A stretch of DNA of 64,000 bases, from NCBI RefSeq assembly GCF_963583255.1, contig NC_084817.1, positions 17,837,989 through 17,901,988 on the forward strand, written 5' to 3'. Made by a program: the position numbers and the translations under genes. Every line of letters starts with the position of its first letter. Within the stretch, counting starts at the first letter, position 1. Below, one piece after another: positions 36,174 through 47,119 of the stretch. The notes below the pieces were generated by a model. It did no database searches. It was not told the origin of the DNA and saw only the letters and a program-made list of their open reading frames with translations. Source of the DNA: Pyrus communis. Its lineage: Eukaryota; Streptophyta; Magnoliopsida; Rosales; Rosaceae.

Positions 36174-36794
36174 TAGTGTTCTAAAAAATGGCCTAAGCGC
36201 TAGGCGGAGGGTGGCCGAGGCATTTTCTTGCAAAACGGTGGGAAAAAACGGATGGGCTCTAGGTGGCCCTAGGCCCTTTATTTATTTATTTATTATTATT
36301 ATTTTTTTTTTTTGAAATTGAAATTGTGATTGAAAAAAAAAAATCGTATCTTTATTCTAACTTTCTAAGTTCCTGTTCCCTACATGCGCATATGTTTATA
36401 CCTTATACCTTGAAATTTTGTTAATTTTATAGAATAGGTGTGTATCAACTTAAATTCCGGGATATCAAAGACAATTACTATATTTCCTTATTTTCCTCCT
36501 ATTTTGCATTTTATGTGGTTTTAACTTGTGAACTTGTTGTACATATGTCATCTTACAATACTCCTCACTATGATTATATGGCATATATGCTTAGTATGTT
36601 TTTAAATTTTGGACTTGTTGGATACTCTTTTTGCATTTTATCATTTTTTTATTATCTTATCCTTAGATTTCATACAAGTATAATTTTTTGTAAGTGTCAA
36701 TATACACTTATTTACAAGAAATTTATCTAAATTTGCCTAGGCACTAGGCGCTAGCCCGCTGCCCGACTAGCACCTATCGTTTTTTAGAACCTTG
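36174..36794. mobile_element. hAT-type element inside TNP2
   Basis: Left end TAGTGTTCTAAAAAATGGCC, right end TTTTTTAGAACCTTG; their complements match as CAAGGTTCTAAAAAA. Subterminal GCGCTAGGCGG words and the interior GGCATATATGCTTAGTATG are shared with the better-preserved copy at 40640-41582. Flanking octamers GCTATTAT and GCTAAACA agree only in part. It interrupts the TNP2 frame after RMF. Confidence 0.72.
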
Positions 36795-36811
36795 GCTAAA
36801 CATTCTTTGAA

Positions 36812-36980
36812 TTTTTTTTTTAGTACATCGACATTTTTACACTAAGAGGAGGGGGAGTTCGGCTAAGCCACATAATAAGCAACCTAATTGGATATCGAAT
36901 TCGTCATCCATGAGATTCGAACCTAAGACCTCTCACTTCCAAGTGAAGATGAATACCACTAGATCATAGTACTGAGTGGC
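36812..36980 (-). mobile_element. tRNA-derived SINE with 13-bp target duplication
   Basis: AACATTCTTTGAA is repeated exactly at 36799-36811 and 36981-36993. On the minus strand the 169-bp insert starts GCCACTCAGTACTATGATCT, carries A-box TGATCTAGTGGT and B-box GGTTCGAATCTC, and ends in a poly-A run. The insertion lies beside the hAT copy, in the same TNP2 exon. Confidence 0.92.
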
Positions 36981-37826
36981 AACATTCTTTGAAATCTTGG
37001 AATAGGGGTTAAATACCTTACCTTTGCATGTACCCCTACTAGGCTCCCCAGAACTTCTATTAACCTTCCATCAAGGAAAACCACATGTAGGACATGCAGT
37101 TACATCTAAATGCTTTCCTATATACGATGCAATCACTGGGGCATGCATGAATTTTTTCGTACTCAATTCCGAGAGAAAACAATGGTTTTTTTTTTTTTTT
37201 TTGCTTCATACACAATTGGGGGGGGGGGGGGGGGGGGGCGGGCAATACTCCTAAAAATTCTTGTAAATTTGCAAATAGTTTATCACTACACCCATTTTTT
37301 TGCTTTATTTTGTACAATCTAACCAAGGGTATACAGGTTTCTTTGCATCCTCTAACAACTTTTCAAATTGTTCAAGATTTGAAACAAAATGATCATCAGT
37401 TGCTTCCACTATCTTGATGGTGTTATCTTCAACTATTTCTTCCCGGTTACTCCTTTTCTCATTCTTATTATCTGGAATAGCTTCTCCATGCCAATACCAT
37501 GTACAATAACTTCGAGCTATACCATTGAAATAGAGATCCTCTCTTATCTCTTTAACCGTCCTTGATTTAATGTTACCACATTTTAGGCACGGACAACGTA
37601 TGTAGTTAAATATTAGTAGCATGAAGCATATCATAATTCAAAAAGTTTTCAACCCCTTTAGAATACATTTGTCATCTTCTATCCATAGACATCCAAGATT
37701 TATTCATTCTAAAATAGTTATATTAATTGATATTAGAACAAAACATAAAACGAGATTGCATGAAAATAACAACTAATAATATACTCTCAAACCAATCTAA
37801 GAAATGAAATTTTTTTATATGTAGTG

Positions 37827-38813
37827 GTGATATTTAGGGATTATGTATTTTTTTAATTTAACATTTTTGGGTGACAACTTTTGAGGTCAAACACATCAAT
37901 GAGTGCGTTTTGTGTTGTGATATTTTAACACCTCTCAACTTTAGATTAGGTTACTACTATGTTTAATATTATGTGTATTACTACTATCACGAAGCCAATA
38001 AACAATACCTAGGTTGATACTCCAACACACATCTATAGTTATAGGAATCGATCCCAACCCCAACCTTGCTTTTATCATTATGCTAATTTGAATATCTACC
38101 ATGACTATTGTTTGTTTACTTATTTGATTTTATAAGACTACTTACTCCGTGTTTTGGATGAGGGACTTTCAAAGTTGTAGGGATTTTAGACTCAAAGGTT
38201 AAAAATGAGGAAAACAAGCGCTAACAATGAACTACTCAAAGCACTGCAAATGAAGCTACAACAAATTATCTACCTTCGCATGACTCTCAGATGTATTGGT
38301 CTAGTCATTTTCAAGTCCTCTATCTAAATTTTAAAGCATGATCCTAAGAAATTGGAACCTAAGTTTTATGAACGTCCAATCAAGTGAATTTGGTTTATTC
38401 TTTACAAGGGTGATGATTGAATAGAAACCTGTACACATGAGTGAGATTTTGGCCAACTCAAAGTCAAATTCAAGTCACTCTAACTCTCTAAACCGTAAGT
38501 TAGATTTTGGCCGACTCAAATTCAAAACAGTTTGGCGCGGAGAAAAAAAAATATATCGGCAACAATCAGTGTATGCTTTCTAATGAAACTAATTATGCAA
38601 ACAAACAAGTTATCCTTGCTAAGGGAATCAATCACAATTATCAAGCATATCGCTAACAGATAATTGGTCAAAATAAATACCCCATTTGGATTTTGATTAT
38701 AAGTACCCTTGCTCTACAGAGAAAATTATAGGTCCCAATTTGGATTTAGTATAAATCATTTAACAATATGCTACATGTTAATACCATTTAGGGAAGGATG
38801 AATAATAAAATAC
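37827..38813. other. No gene seen
   Basis: AT-rich DNA to the right of the possible CACTA end. No motif, long frame or clear repeat. Confidence 0.35.
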
Positions 38814-41800
38814 CTGATAAGGAAGAGACGACCAGGTTCCAAGAACAAAACAGCAGCAACTTTATATATTTCTTTCCTCTTAGTTATATCAATAATCGGC
38901 ACAACTTCTTCTGCCTCTCGTCCTGAAAATTTCCAAGTACAAATTATGAAGGAAAACTGTAAGCTATAGTAAACAAGAACTTTATTCTAATGCGGCAAAT
39001 TCAAATTGCAGAGGCTATATGTAAGACTACGTGCACCACTTATAATGTAAACAACATTATGAAAGACTAGATTTCACAAAGTCATAGTCCTTTCTGTCTC
39101 CTTCAAGTGCAAAATCTAAATCAAGCACAAAAGAAAACTTATAAATTAAGATGCAGATACGCACTCTGATTCCTTAACTATAACACCACAGATTAATATT
39201 TCCGAACCTTTTGCTTTCGATGAGTTCAATATCCTTCCTTTCAATCACAAAAATGTCATTCTTCCGAGTCCTCAAGGATATATTGTCCTAACACAACCTT
39301 AGTGGATTAATCAACAGTTTTTCACTTACGACCAAATGAAAGACAACCCGGAAGACAAAAAAAAAAAAAAAAAAAAAAAATGAAGAAGTTGACAAATCCA
39401 ACCAATATATGAACCAAATAATTAGGAAAATCAATAAATTTAAGTCGGACCAAATCCACATTAATACGAATTAGGATTGACATTTAAAAGCAACTTTAAC
39501 ATTCAACAAACAACAAATCAGTATCCACATAGCATGATTTGAAGATAGAAAATTTAATGAACAAAACCAAGACTGTCTTTGCATTTATAACCAAATCAAA
39601 TGAACAATCAATCTCAACAACATTTACATACCAACTACTCTGGGGCAATAAGAAGGGAAGCTTGATAATTAAAATTTGCTTCGTCTACCTAGTACCTCCG
39701 TGGCTACTGCTCTGCTCCTTTGCGATGAACTACCGGTTCCTAAATTTTGGAACTTAGTTGGTTTCGGTAAAAAATTCATTCATACAAACGCAAAAGGTAA
39801 TAGCGGATAACATTATTGCCATTTACAAAGCAGCAAAAAACAAGGCTAAATTATTTAGTGAAATATCATAATCACTCATTAACGTGTAGCATATAAGATA
39901 GGGAAATGCCATAACAGAAACTAACACAACCTCTGGACTCTGAACTATATACAGCCTTAGAAACAATTAAGAGACCGACTACAATTACGTTTAAGAGTAT
40001 GTGGACCTCAAATACCTAAAAGACTTAATTCTTTTATAGCTTCATCCATTCTTTGAACCTAAAATTTTGTTCTCTCTCTGTAAGTTTACCTTAGGATCTA
40101 TGACTTGAGAGTTCATCAATTGTTTCCCCTCGCATCGAGGGGTAATGTACCACACTAAATTTTGTAACATGTATATCTCAATGATAATTTACGACTTTTA
40201 TGACGGATTACACAAGAATTTACAAGAACTGGGAAAGATATGACCCATTGTACTTCTACTGATTTTAGTGTTGTCGGAAAAACGATTTAGAGAGAAATTA
40301 ATCAACATTAGTTTTGTTACTGATGATTTTTAATGAAATGAATTTCTTAGCTTTTCGTGTTTTACTCCATCCTTGTTCATGTGCTAATTTTGAACGATAT
40401 TTCAGTTGGTACGAATAAGGTGCAACCCAAACATGTTTTAATTTACCATATGTTAAGACCGGTTAGAACCTTGGCTCGTGTACACAAAAACAGTTGCTAT
40501 CACTCAAGTACCACAACACAAATCAATATCTTCAACATCCCTCTGCTCTGCACAAGGGCACAATATATAAACTATTGCATGCAAAGATAAAAAATAAAAG
40601 CAGAGCTTATGAGGAGTTTTATCAAACACATGGTGTGCTCAGTGTTCTTAAAATCGGCCTAGGCGGCCGCCTAGGTGCTGGGTGGTGGCCAGCCATGAGG
40701 ATTAACACAAAATCGGGACAGGGATTAGGCGGCCACCGAGACGGCCTGGGCGGCCCTTGAGCGGCCCAGGCGGTTCAGGAATTTCAACTTTGTTATGTTT
40801 TCAAGAATGCAGATCACCTTTCTGGGTTTCTTTTGGTTTTCGATTTGGCAAAGAGGAAAGATGAAGACGATGACTTTCTTTCTCTTCATTTCACACCACG
40901 TGACCACTCTACATACTATTCTTATTTAATTTTTTTTTTCTTAGTTTCTCTCCAATCAAATTTGGACACCTAGCATCAAATTACTTGCTCTTTGTAAAAA
41001 GCCATAGGCTGTCGGTCCTAGCATTGATTTTTCTCATAAAAACTGATGAGGCTGAATGTCATTACCAATAAGTTTTGGTGTAGAGTCCCATCTTTATGCG
41101 TCCTAGTGTGCCCTTTCCACATCCACATATTTGACACCTTTATTTCTCTTTAAATTCAACATAAATTAATATGATCTCTAAAAAAATATTTTGTAAATTA
41201 TTATGAACCACCCATATTGTCATCAGAATCTTCTCTTTATTATAAACCAGCCAACCCACTACGTGGGATTTTTACTTTTATTTTTAAAAAAATTAGATAT
41301 AATCATTCAAAATGTCTTAAGTTATATGGCATATATGCTTAATATGTTTTTAAATTTTGGATTTGTTAGATAATATTTTTTTGTATTTTACCATTCTTTT
41401 ATTATCTTATTCATGAATTTCATACAAGTATAATTTTTTTGTAAGTGTCAATATGCACTTATTTACAAGATATACAAAAAATTTACCTAAATCAATCTAG
41501 GCCGCCTAGACCCTGCTTAGCCGCCTAGGTGCTAGGCGCCAGCTAGCCGCTCAACTAACACCTAACATTTTTTAGAACCTTGAGTGTGCTATAAACACTA
41601 GCTCTCACAAGAACACAAATCTAAAGATTAGGAAAAAATGATAAAAATAATAGTTAATCTAATTTAGAATTTATATTAAGGGGTTCACAAAGTTAAAAAA
41701 AATAAAAATGATCATGGTAGTGATTAATTTGGCAGTGACTAACCAAATCAAATAAAATAATCAATCTCAACTACAATCTGTAACAACTGCTTTTAGAAAT

Positions 41801-42165
41801 GCCAATGCAAACTAAAATCTGTCCAGCCACATATATAGTTTGGATTAATCAATACAACTTCACAAAAGAGATTAATATAGAAATTATTTTCTAGAAAACC
41901 CATAACCAATCCAACAAACTTACCTTACACAATTAGGTTTTAAGTGAAATTTGGGGAAAACAATCAATCTGGTTGATGAAGACTGTGGGCATCCCAAAGA
42001 GAGAGAGAGAAAGAGAGGGAGAGATAGAAAGAGAGTGAGTGTTCGTGATGAAGAATGTTTTAGGAATTTGCAGCATAAGTCTTCTGCCTTGAGGAGAAAG
42101 AGAGCGTTGATCTTTCATTATCTACGTACTGGGTAGTGGAGTGAAGGAGACGTGAGGGTTTAGCA
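38814..42165 (-). other. Weak minus-strand transcription unit or pseudogene
   Basis: Minus-strand signals line up but do not make a clean gene. TTTATAAAAA near 42205 could be a TATA box. A CT-rich leader follows to a strong donor GTGTAAG/GTAAGT at 41924. Exon-like pieces follow at 39739-39696 (TGSSSQRSRAVATE), 39287-39208 (DNISLRTRKNDIFVIERKDI) and 38922-38814 (KRKEIYKVAAVLFLEPGRLF), each with AG and GT borders. The second and third join in frame. The last is open only in a frame that does not match the preceding phase. I do not recognise the product. It could be a decayed gene cut by transposons, or chance. Confidence 0.25.
40640..41582. mobile_element. hAT-type element, 8-bp duplication (7 of 8 identical)
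   Basis: GGTGTGCT (40632-40639) and AGTGTGCT (41583-41590) flank a 943-bp insert starting CAGTGTTCTTAAAATCGGCC and ending TTTTTTAGAACCTTG. The subterminal GC-rich words GCCGCCTAGGTGCTGG and CCGCCTAGGTGCTAGGCGCC are inverted relative to each other. It is the same family as the copy at 36174-36794 and carries no transposase. Confidence 0.85.
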
Positions 42166-42224
42166 AGTTTTGAGGAATTCGCGGGAACTTCCGCTCTTCT
42201 TTTTTTATAAATCATTCCTGTAGT

Positions 42225-44075
42225 TTTTTTTTTTTTTTTTTTTTTTTAAGCTTTTATTTATTTATTTATTTTATGCAAAGAAATTCATTAAAGTACTAAA
42301 CCTCTAGTATAACCATTTCCAATACAATCAAAATTAAAGGCAGAAAGAGCAACATCAGGTAAGCAGGAATCCCAATAATGAGGATTTGAGATGGAGAGAC
42401 CAAGGTGAGCTAAAGCATTCACATCACAGTTTGCCTCCCTGAAAATGTGCTTCCAGTCAACATGACTAAAAGACCGAGCCAGGATACGAATACCATTGAT
42501 TATAGAGCTAACTCTCCAAGGAATCCCCTAGTGACCTTGCACAGCTTCAATGATAAGTTTAGAGTCCCCCTCCACCATCACTTTGGTGAAACCCTTGATC
42601 CTAGCACACTGGAGCCCTTTTCGCAAACCCATCGCTTTTGCTACCAAAATAGTGGCGCCATCAAGGTTAAGAGCACCCGCCCCAATCACTTGTGAATTAC
42701 TGTTACGGAGCACAAAGGCAGCAGCAACACGGTTGTTCGAAACTAAACCATCAAAATTGAGTTTAATCACATCATGTCGGTCAGGAGGATGGCATTTAAT
42801 AAAGAAAGAGATAGGTAAAACCTCATTGGAGTCACACTTCCCATTAGCCTCGAAAAAAGCTGAACCAACACTATCGGCGATAGAAACACAACACGCCGGG
42901 ATCGAGGGCACACTTCTGAACACCAAGTTATTTCTTTATATCCAAATTTGCCAGCAGTTCAGAATTACCTTACTAAGATAAAAAAGGCCGTCTTTGTCAT
43001 TAGAACTTAAGGATTCCATCCAATCAAAAAAATTATCATTAGTACTTATGATACCATTATTAAAACTACCAAAAGTTAAGCTCCAAACTTTACTAGCAAA
43101 AACACAATTACAAAAAAGATGACACTAATCTTCGGCTGTATTACATAACAGACATAACTTGTCAATGTTTTTAACAAAACGACTTAAGCGTTTTTTTGGT
43201 TTGCAATCTTTCTTGAATCAGAAGCCAAGCGAACATTTTAACCTTAGGAGGAATAGTTAGCTTCCACAATTTCTTTAACAAAGTAAGGCGATTACTAGAG
43301 TGATTTTTCCGATTTTGTAGCCAAGTAGCAGACTTAATGGAAAAGCTCCCATTATTGGTTAAGCCCCCAAATTAATTTGTCCCTCGACTCCTGTAAAGGG
43401 AGAGGAATGCAGCAAATTTTTCTAATGATGTCATCATCAACTACAGTAGCTAATTTAATGCTATCCCAACTATTATGAACTATAAATTGCTTACTTTAAG
43501 ATTCCAATCAATATTATTCCCATCATTCACGGGAATTAAATGAAAAAGGGGGTAAGGAAAAACCCAATGATGGGTGCAGAAGAGTATGACTTCACCATTA
43601 CCCACAATCCCTCTCACTCCCTCATGAATGATGTTTCTATTAGAAAGAATGCTTTTCCAAGCAAGTGAGTAGTTTTGTTTAATCTTCGAATTTAAAAAAT
43701 CGGACTTATGTAAGTATTTACTTTTGACCATTTCAGCCCACCAATTTTCTTCGTTGGTTAAAACTTTTCAACCTGATTTGGCTAAGCAAGCATTGTTAAA
43801 ATGATCAATTTGTTTGATTCCTAAACCACCCTGATTCTTTGGAGCACAAACCTTCTTCTAGGTCATTGGTTTGAGTTTAGTATTTCTCCCCCAAAAGAAA
43901 TCTCTGCATTCTTTATCAATTTTAGTTGTTACCCTGCTGGGGCACTTAAAACAAGACATTACATGATTCGGCATCCCGGTGAGATTAGAACTAATAAGGG
44001 TTAGTCTCCCGGCCTTGGAAAGGTTCACCCGTTTAATTAATTCTATCTCATTAACCGTATCCTTCCAAAAAACTA
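42225..44075 (-). pseudogene. 5'-truncated L1-type LINE ORF2 (RT end, zf-RVT, RNase H)
   Basis: From about 44050 on the minus strand: RVNLSKAGRLTLISSNLTGM then FFWGRNTKLKP, VCAPKNQGGLGIKQIDHFNN and KIKQNYSLAWKSILSNRNII (end of a LINE reverse transcriptase and linker). Near 43280 is LWKLTIPPKVKMFAWLLIQE (zf-RVT type). At 42926-42528 comes the RNase H-like domain with DVIKLNFDGLVSNNRVAAAF and LNLDGATILVAK, then CDVNALAHLGLS. A poly(A) tail shows as poly-T at about 42223-42247. Several stops (for example after KLKPMT) make it a pseudogene. The 5' half is missing, as is usual for LINEs. Confidence 0.9.
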
Positions 44076-44152
44076 TATTATGGATCCTTTTTTTTTTCTT
44101 TTTTTTGTTTTAAAGCTGCGTCTTTGATTTACTATAATAACGTTTTTAATAA

Positions 44153-44560
44153 GAGTAAATTGTAGCAGTAATCCCTTAACTTTAACTCCTTTAATTAAAA
44201 ATTCATTATCATTGGTCTATCAACTCATCAAAACGTGTAGCTATAGTCCTTCAACTAAAAATTCATTACCATTGACCCCTCAACTTTAACCCAATTGGAG
44301 CAATGATCCCTCAACTTTAACTCAATTGTAGCAATGGTCCCTTAACTTTAACTCAATTGTAGCAATGGTCATTTCAATATAACTCATTTTGACAAAATTT
44401 TGACGAAGTTGACGAAAAAGATCATAGCTACACGTTTTGATAAGTTGATGGACCTCAATTGTAGCACTGGTCCTTTCAGGACCAATGATAATGGATTTTT
44501 AGTTCAGGGATCATTGCTCCGATTTGATTAAAGTTAAGGGACTATTGCTACAATTTACTC
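44153..44560. mobile_element. Mutator-like MITE, 9-bp duplication TTTTAATAA
   Basis: 408 bp starting GAGTAAATTGTAGCAGTAAT and ending ATTGCTACAATTTACTC. TTTTAATAA flanks it exactly (44144-44152 and 44561-44569). The arms contain repeated CCCTCAACTTTAACYCAATT units and inverted counterparts. The terminal G(G/A)GTAAA resembles the element at 6924-7733, but the body differs. Confidence 0.9.
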
Positions 44561-44569
44561 TTTTAATAA

Positions 44570-46428
44570 AAGTATGTCGTTAAAAAACTTAAAAAAAATG
44601 TCATTAAAGCCCTATTTTGTACTAGTAATTCTACGGATATGGTGCTACATTTTATTGCTTCACATATAACAAATATAAAGTGGTACATCTTATAAAGAAA
44701 AAAAAAACTTTTATCTATTTTACCTCTTTCTTTTTTTTTTTTTCTTTTCTTTTTTTTTTTTTTGACATTGTAAGAACCAAAATGAAGAGTAGAGAAAAAT
44801 ATAGAAACGCAGGGTTACCATTTGTGACAAACCTCATTTATAACAGATGATGTGTTGCATATAATGGATGGTTGAAAAAGCAAGTTTGCATGGTTACCAT
44901 TTGTGCCTCGTTCAAAGTATGAACACAGAAATCTTATCAAGTCACCAAATTTAATGGATATCGTATTAGATTTTGTGTACCATCTTTTTTTCTTCGATCC
45001 AGTTAATTTTTTTCCTTCTAGGTGCTACATATTATTGCTTCACAGATAACAAATAGCGTAAAGAGAACGAAAAAATAAAAAAATAAAAAAAAAAAAGAAA
45101 AAAGAAAAAACCAGTTCAAGCTCTTTACAATCCTTTTTCTTTTCTTTGGAAAATTTATAAAACTCTAGATCCGATATAACTCATTCTTATCTTTTACGAA
45201 CAACCTTCACGTCTGGGCCAATGAACTGAAGTTGACTGGAGAAGGCATATTTTTATGTACAAGAACTTTGTTACAAATGTAAAAAAAAAGAACAATTAGA
45301 AGACAAATTTCACATGCATGCATATTTAAGGAAAAGTTACGGGGGCAATGGCGTGGCAAAAGACTCTGAGTGCTTGCAGTTACAAAATCTGGCCATTTTA
45401 ATTGATTTCAAATTTAAAATAAAAGGAGGGTGTGAAGAAACTCGTGTGGTTCACTTTCGTCCTTTGGCCTTGAGCGGCACTTTTATTAAGTCCACTGAAA
45501 CCAAGGTTACACTTGTACATGCATGCAAACACCCGGATTGGCCAATGTTTTTTACTCAATGTCTTGCTTTGTACCACCACACAAAGTTTCAAAGTTAACT
45601 TTGTGCTTTTTACTCATTTAGCTAGGGGAATTATGATAGAACTAAGTATACTTACTCATTTAGACTAAGTATGCATCGTGATAGAACAATGGCAAAAGTT
45701 TCAAGCTCCTCCAGGACCATTACACTAATAAACCCCCCAAACCACACCCATACACATAATGTGATGTAAAAGAGAATTTCCCTTATATGGTTATTAAATA
45801 ACATTGTGGAAAATATGTGCTTATGCATCAATTAATTAATCCCATTGGAATTTATGTTATGTGAATTAACAAATGAGACTTTCCATACAAACCTCAAGTA
45901 TAGTAATGAATTGTGGATGAGGTTGCAGAAATAAAATGTTAATCGACACGCGTAAGTATCGAAAGTACATGATCAATGTGACATACTGATGGGCCAAAGA
46001 AATATACGTTTATGGACATGCATAAGTATTGGAAGTGAATCAATCATTTGAACTGATAGTTACGTACACGTTTCAAAAAGAGCAGCACTGTTTCCACTCT
46101 ATTTATATAGTACTCCATATTCCCGACAAATTTTACATGTAGTGTATATATAAGCAGTATAAAGCGCGCGAAATGCACCATTTTGAAAATAAAATTTTTT
46201 GCACAAATAGTCATATATCAAAACACTTTTATCTTATTTAATCCAAAAAAAAAGTGTTTTCTTTGTAACATTTTTAGTGTCATAAAGATAAGTCTCCCAC
46301 TAATTACCAGATTAGAAAATGAAAATATGTCACACTTCATTTTATTTTCTGAGTTCGGAAAATGTTAAAAAAAAAAAATGACCAGCAAAAACCTCCTTTA
46401 TTTTTGTGACACATATTGGTTTGTTTGG
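44570..46428. other. Distal upstream region of the 16-exon gene
   Basis: No gene seen. GGTGCTACATWTTATTGCTT recurs at about 44640 and 45022, and TGGTTACCATTTGTG at about 44815 and 44893, so some short duplication has occurred. CATGCATGCA (RY-type B3 site core) occurs twice, at 45313-45322 and 45518-45527. A purine-rich AAAAATAAAAAA tract lies at 45070-45110. Confidence 0.45.
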
Positions 46429-46440
46429 CTATAAATAAGC
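46429..46440 (+). promoter_or_regulatory. TATA box, candidate promoter of the 16-exon gene
   Basis: CTATAAATAAGC is followed about 25 bases later by a leader-like pyrimidine-rich stretch (46500-46590, CTTTCCCTTTCACTC). Exon-like borders CAG/AAATC at 46752 and CCGAG/GTAATT at about 46782 suggest a spliced 5' UTR reaching the ATG exon at 49006, which itself follows an ATCAG acceptor. Assignment to that gene is an inference. Confidence 0.5.
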
Positions 46441-47008
46441 TACAGCTCTCACCCATCTGAGGATACAAACAACTAATGAATTTTATCTTGTGATTGTCTT
46501 CCCGTTTAACAACTAGCTAGAGCTATTCACTTTCCCTTTCACTCAATCAGTCACCATCCGCATCCTTCTCCCCTTTCTCCTATAGCTAGAAGGTTACTGC
46601 ATGCCCTAGGCCAGAGAACGTACCACCAGTACATCTATTTTATTTTTGTGTAATTTCGTTTGAAATTTTCATGTCTAATTTCACATTTTTATATATACAT
46701 CACAAAGTTGAAATGACCATATATTGATACAGATTGTTCATTTTATCATGCAGAAATCTTTGGAGTGTGAAGCTATATTCCGAGGTAATTCACAAAAATC
46801 TCATACAAAATTAAACAAAATAAGAACTACCAGTTGAAATTTGTATTACTATTTGGGTTGGTTTGATTTGGTTTCTTTGCACGATGGATTCAATCTATTT
46901 GATTTTTTGGATTCTCTTTTATGTAAAGTTTTTGTTATCCATTTCAAGGATTTCAGATAGCAGGTAGCTACACGTACGATGATGTTGTCCAAAAGTAAAG
47001 TTTATGAA

Positions 47009-47011
<3 letters not shown>

Positions 47012-47096
<85 letters not shown>
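47012..47096 (+). repeat. (GA)n microsatellite, about 42 units
   Basis: An uninterrupted GA dinucleotide run of roughly 85 bases in the likely leader intron of the 16-exon gene. GA repeats are bound by plant BPC/GAGA-type factors and are highly length-variable. Arg-Glu and Ser-Leu frames over it are artefacts. Confidence 0.95.
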
Positions 47097-47098
<2 letters not shown>

Positions 47099-47119
47099 GT
47101 TTCTCTGCCCCCAAACAGT

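Larger units (their letters stand above)
33590..37707 (-). pseudogene. TNP2-like CACTA transposase gene remnant
   Basis: It starts near 37707 with MNKSWMSMDRR and IRCPCLKCGN (transposase-associated domain). Then come YEKIHACPSDCIVY (37160-37110), LTPIPRFQRMF broken by two insertions, NLIWHAQDREVDGKLHHPTE and VIMVIYNLPPWLCMKRKFMM with GPKQPGNDIDVYMGPF (transposase core, 36150-35690). CPICGDRTSSRWINLGRK, RRCLDVMHIKKNVCESIYGT and LKSHDCQILMQQLLPVALRA (DUF4218, 35333-34767) follow, then WQQAHHYILDN with EVEPYI near 34440. Last is IKIIDLNKIGHKSNSFVLAS with QIFYIADPEG (DUF4216, 33901-33593). Domain order is standard for TNP2. Stops, frameshifts and a poly-G run at 37217-37238 show it is inactive. 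Confidence 0.9.
29989..37826 (-). mobile_element. Decayed autonomous-type CACTA element (TNP2 + TNP1)
   Basis: TNP2-like and TNP1-like transposase genes lie in the same minus-strand order as in plant En/Spm elements. A possible outer end is at 37826, where the minus strand reads CACTACATATAAAAAAATTT. I could not find the opposite CACTA end or a 3-bp duplication between the MADS stop (29800) and 29989, so the left side is probably truncated. Later insertions (hAT at 36174, SINE at 36812) and many stops show it is dead. Confidence 0.7.

Noticed and set aside
37217..37238. G-quadruplex regulatory element
   Set aside because: An isolated poly-G run in a dead transposase exon; its length may be a sequencing or assembly effect and no function can be argued.
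46099..46110. CTATTTATATAG as a MADS (CArG/MEF2-type) site linking the two intact regulatory genes
   Set aside because: The spacing is two bases longer than the MEF2-type consensus and such AT words are expected by chance here.
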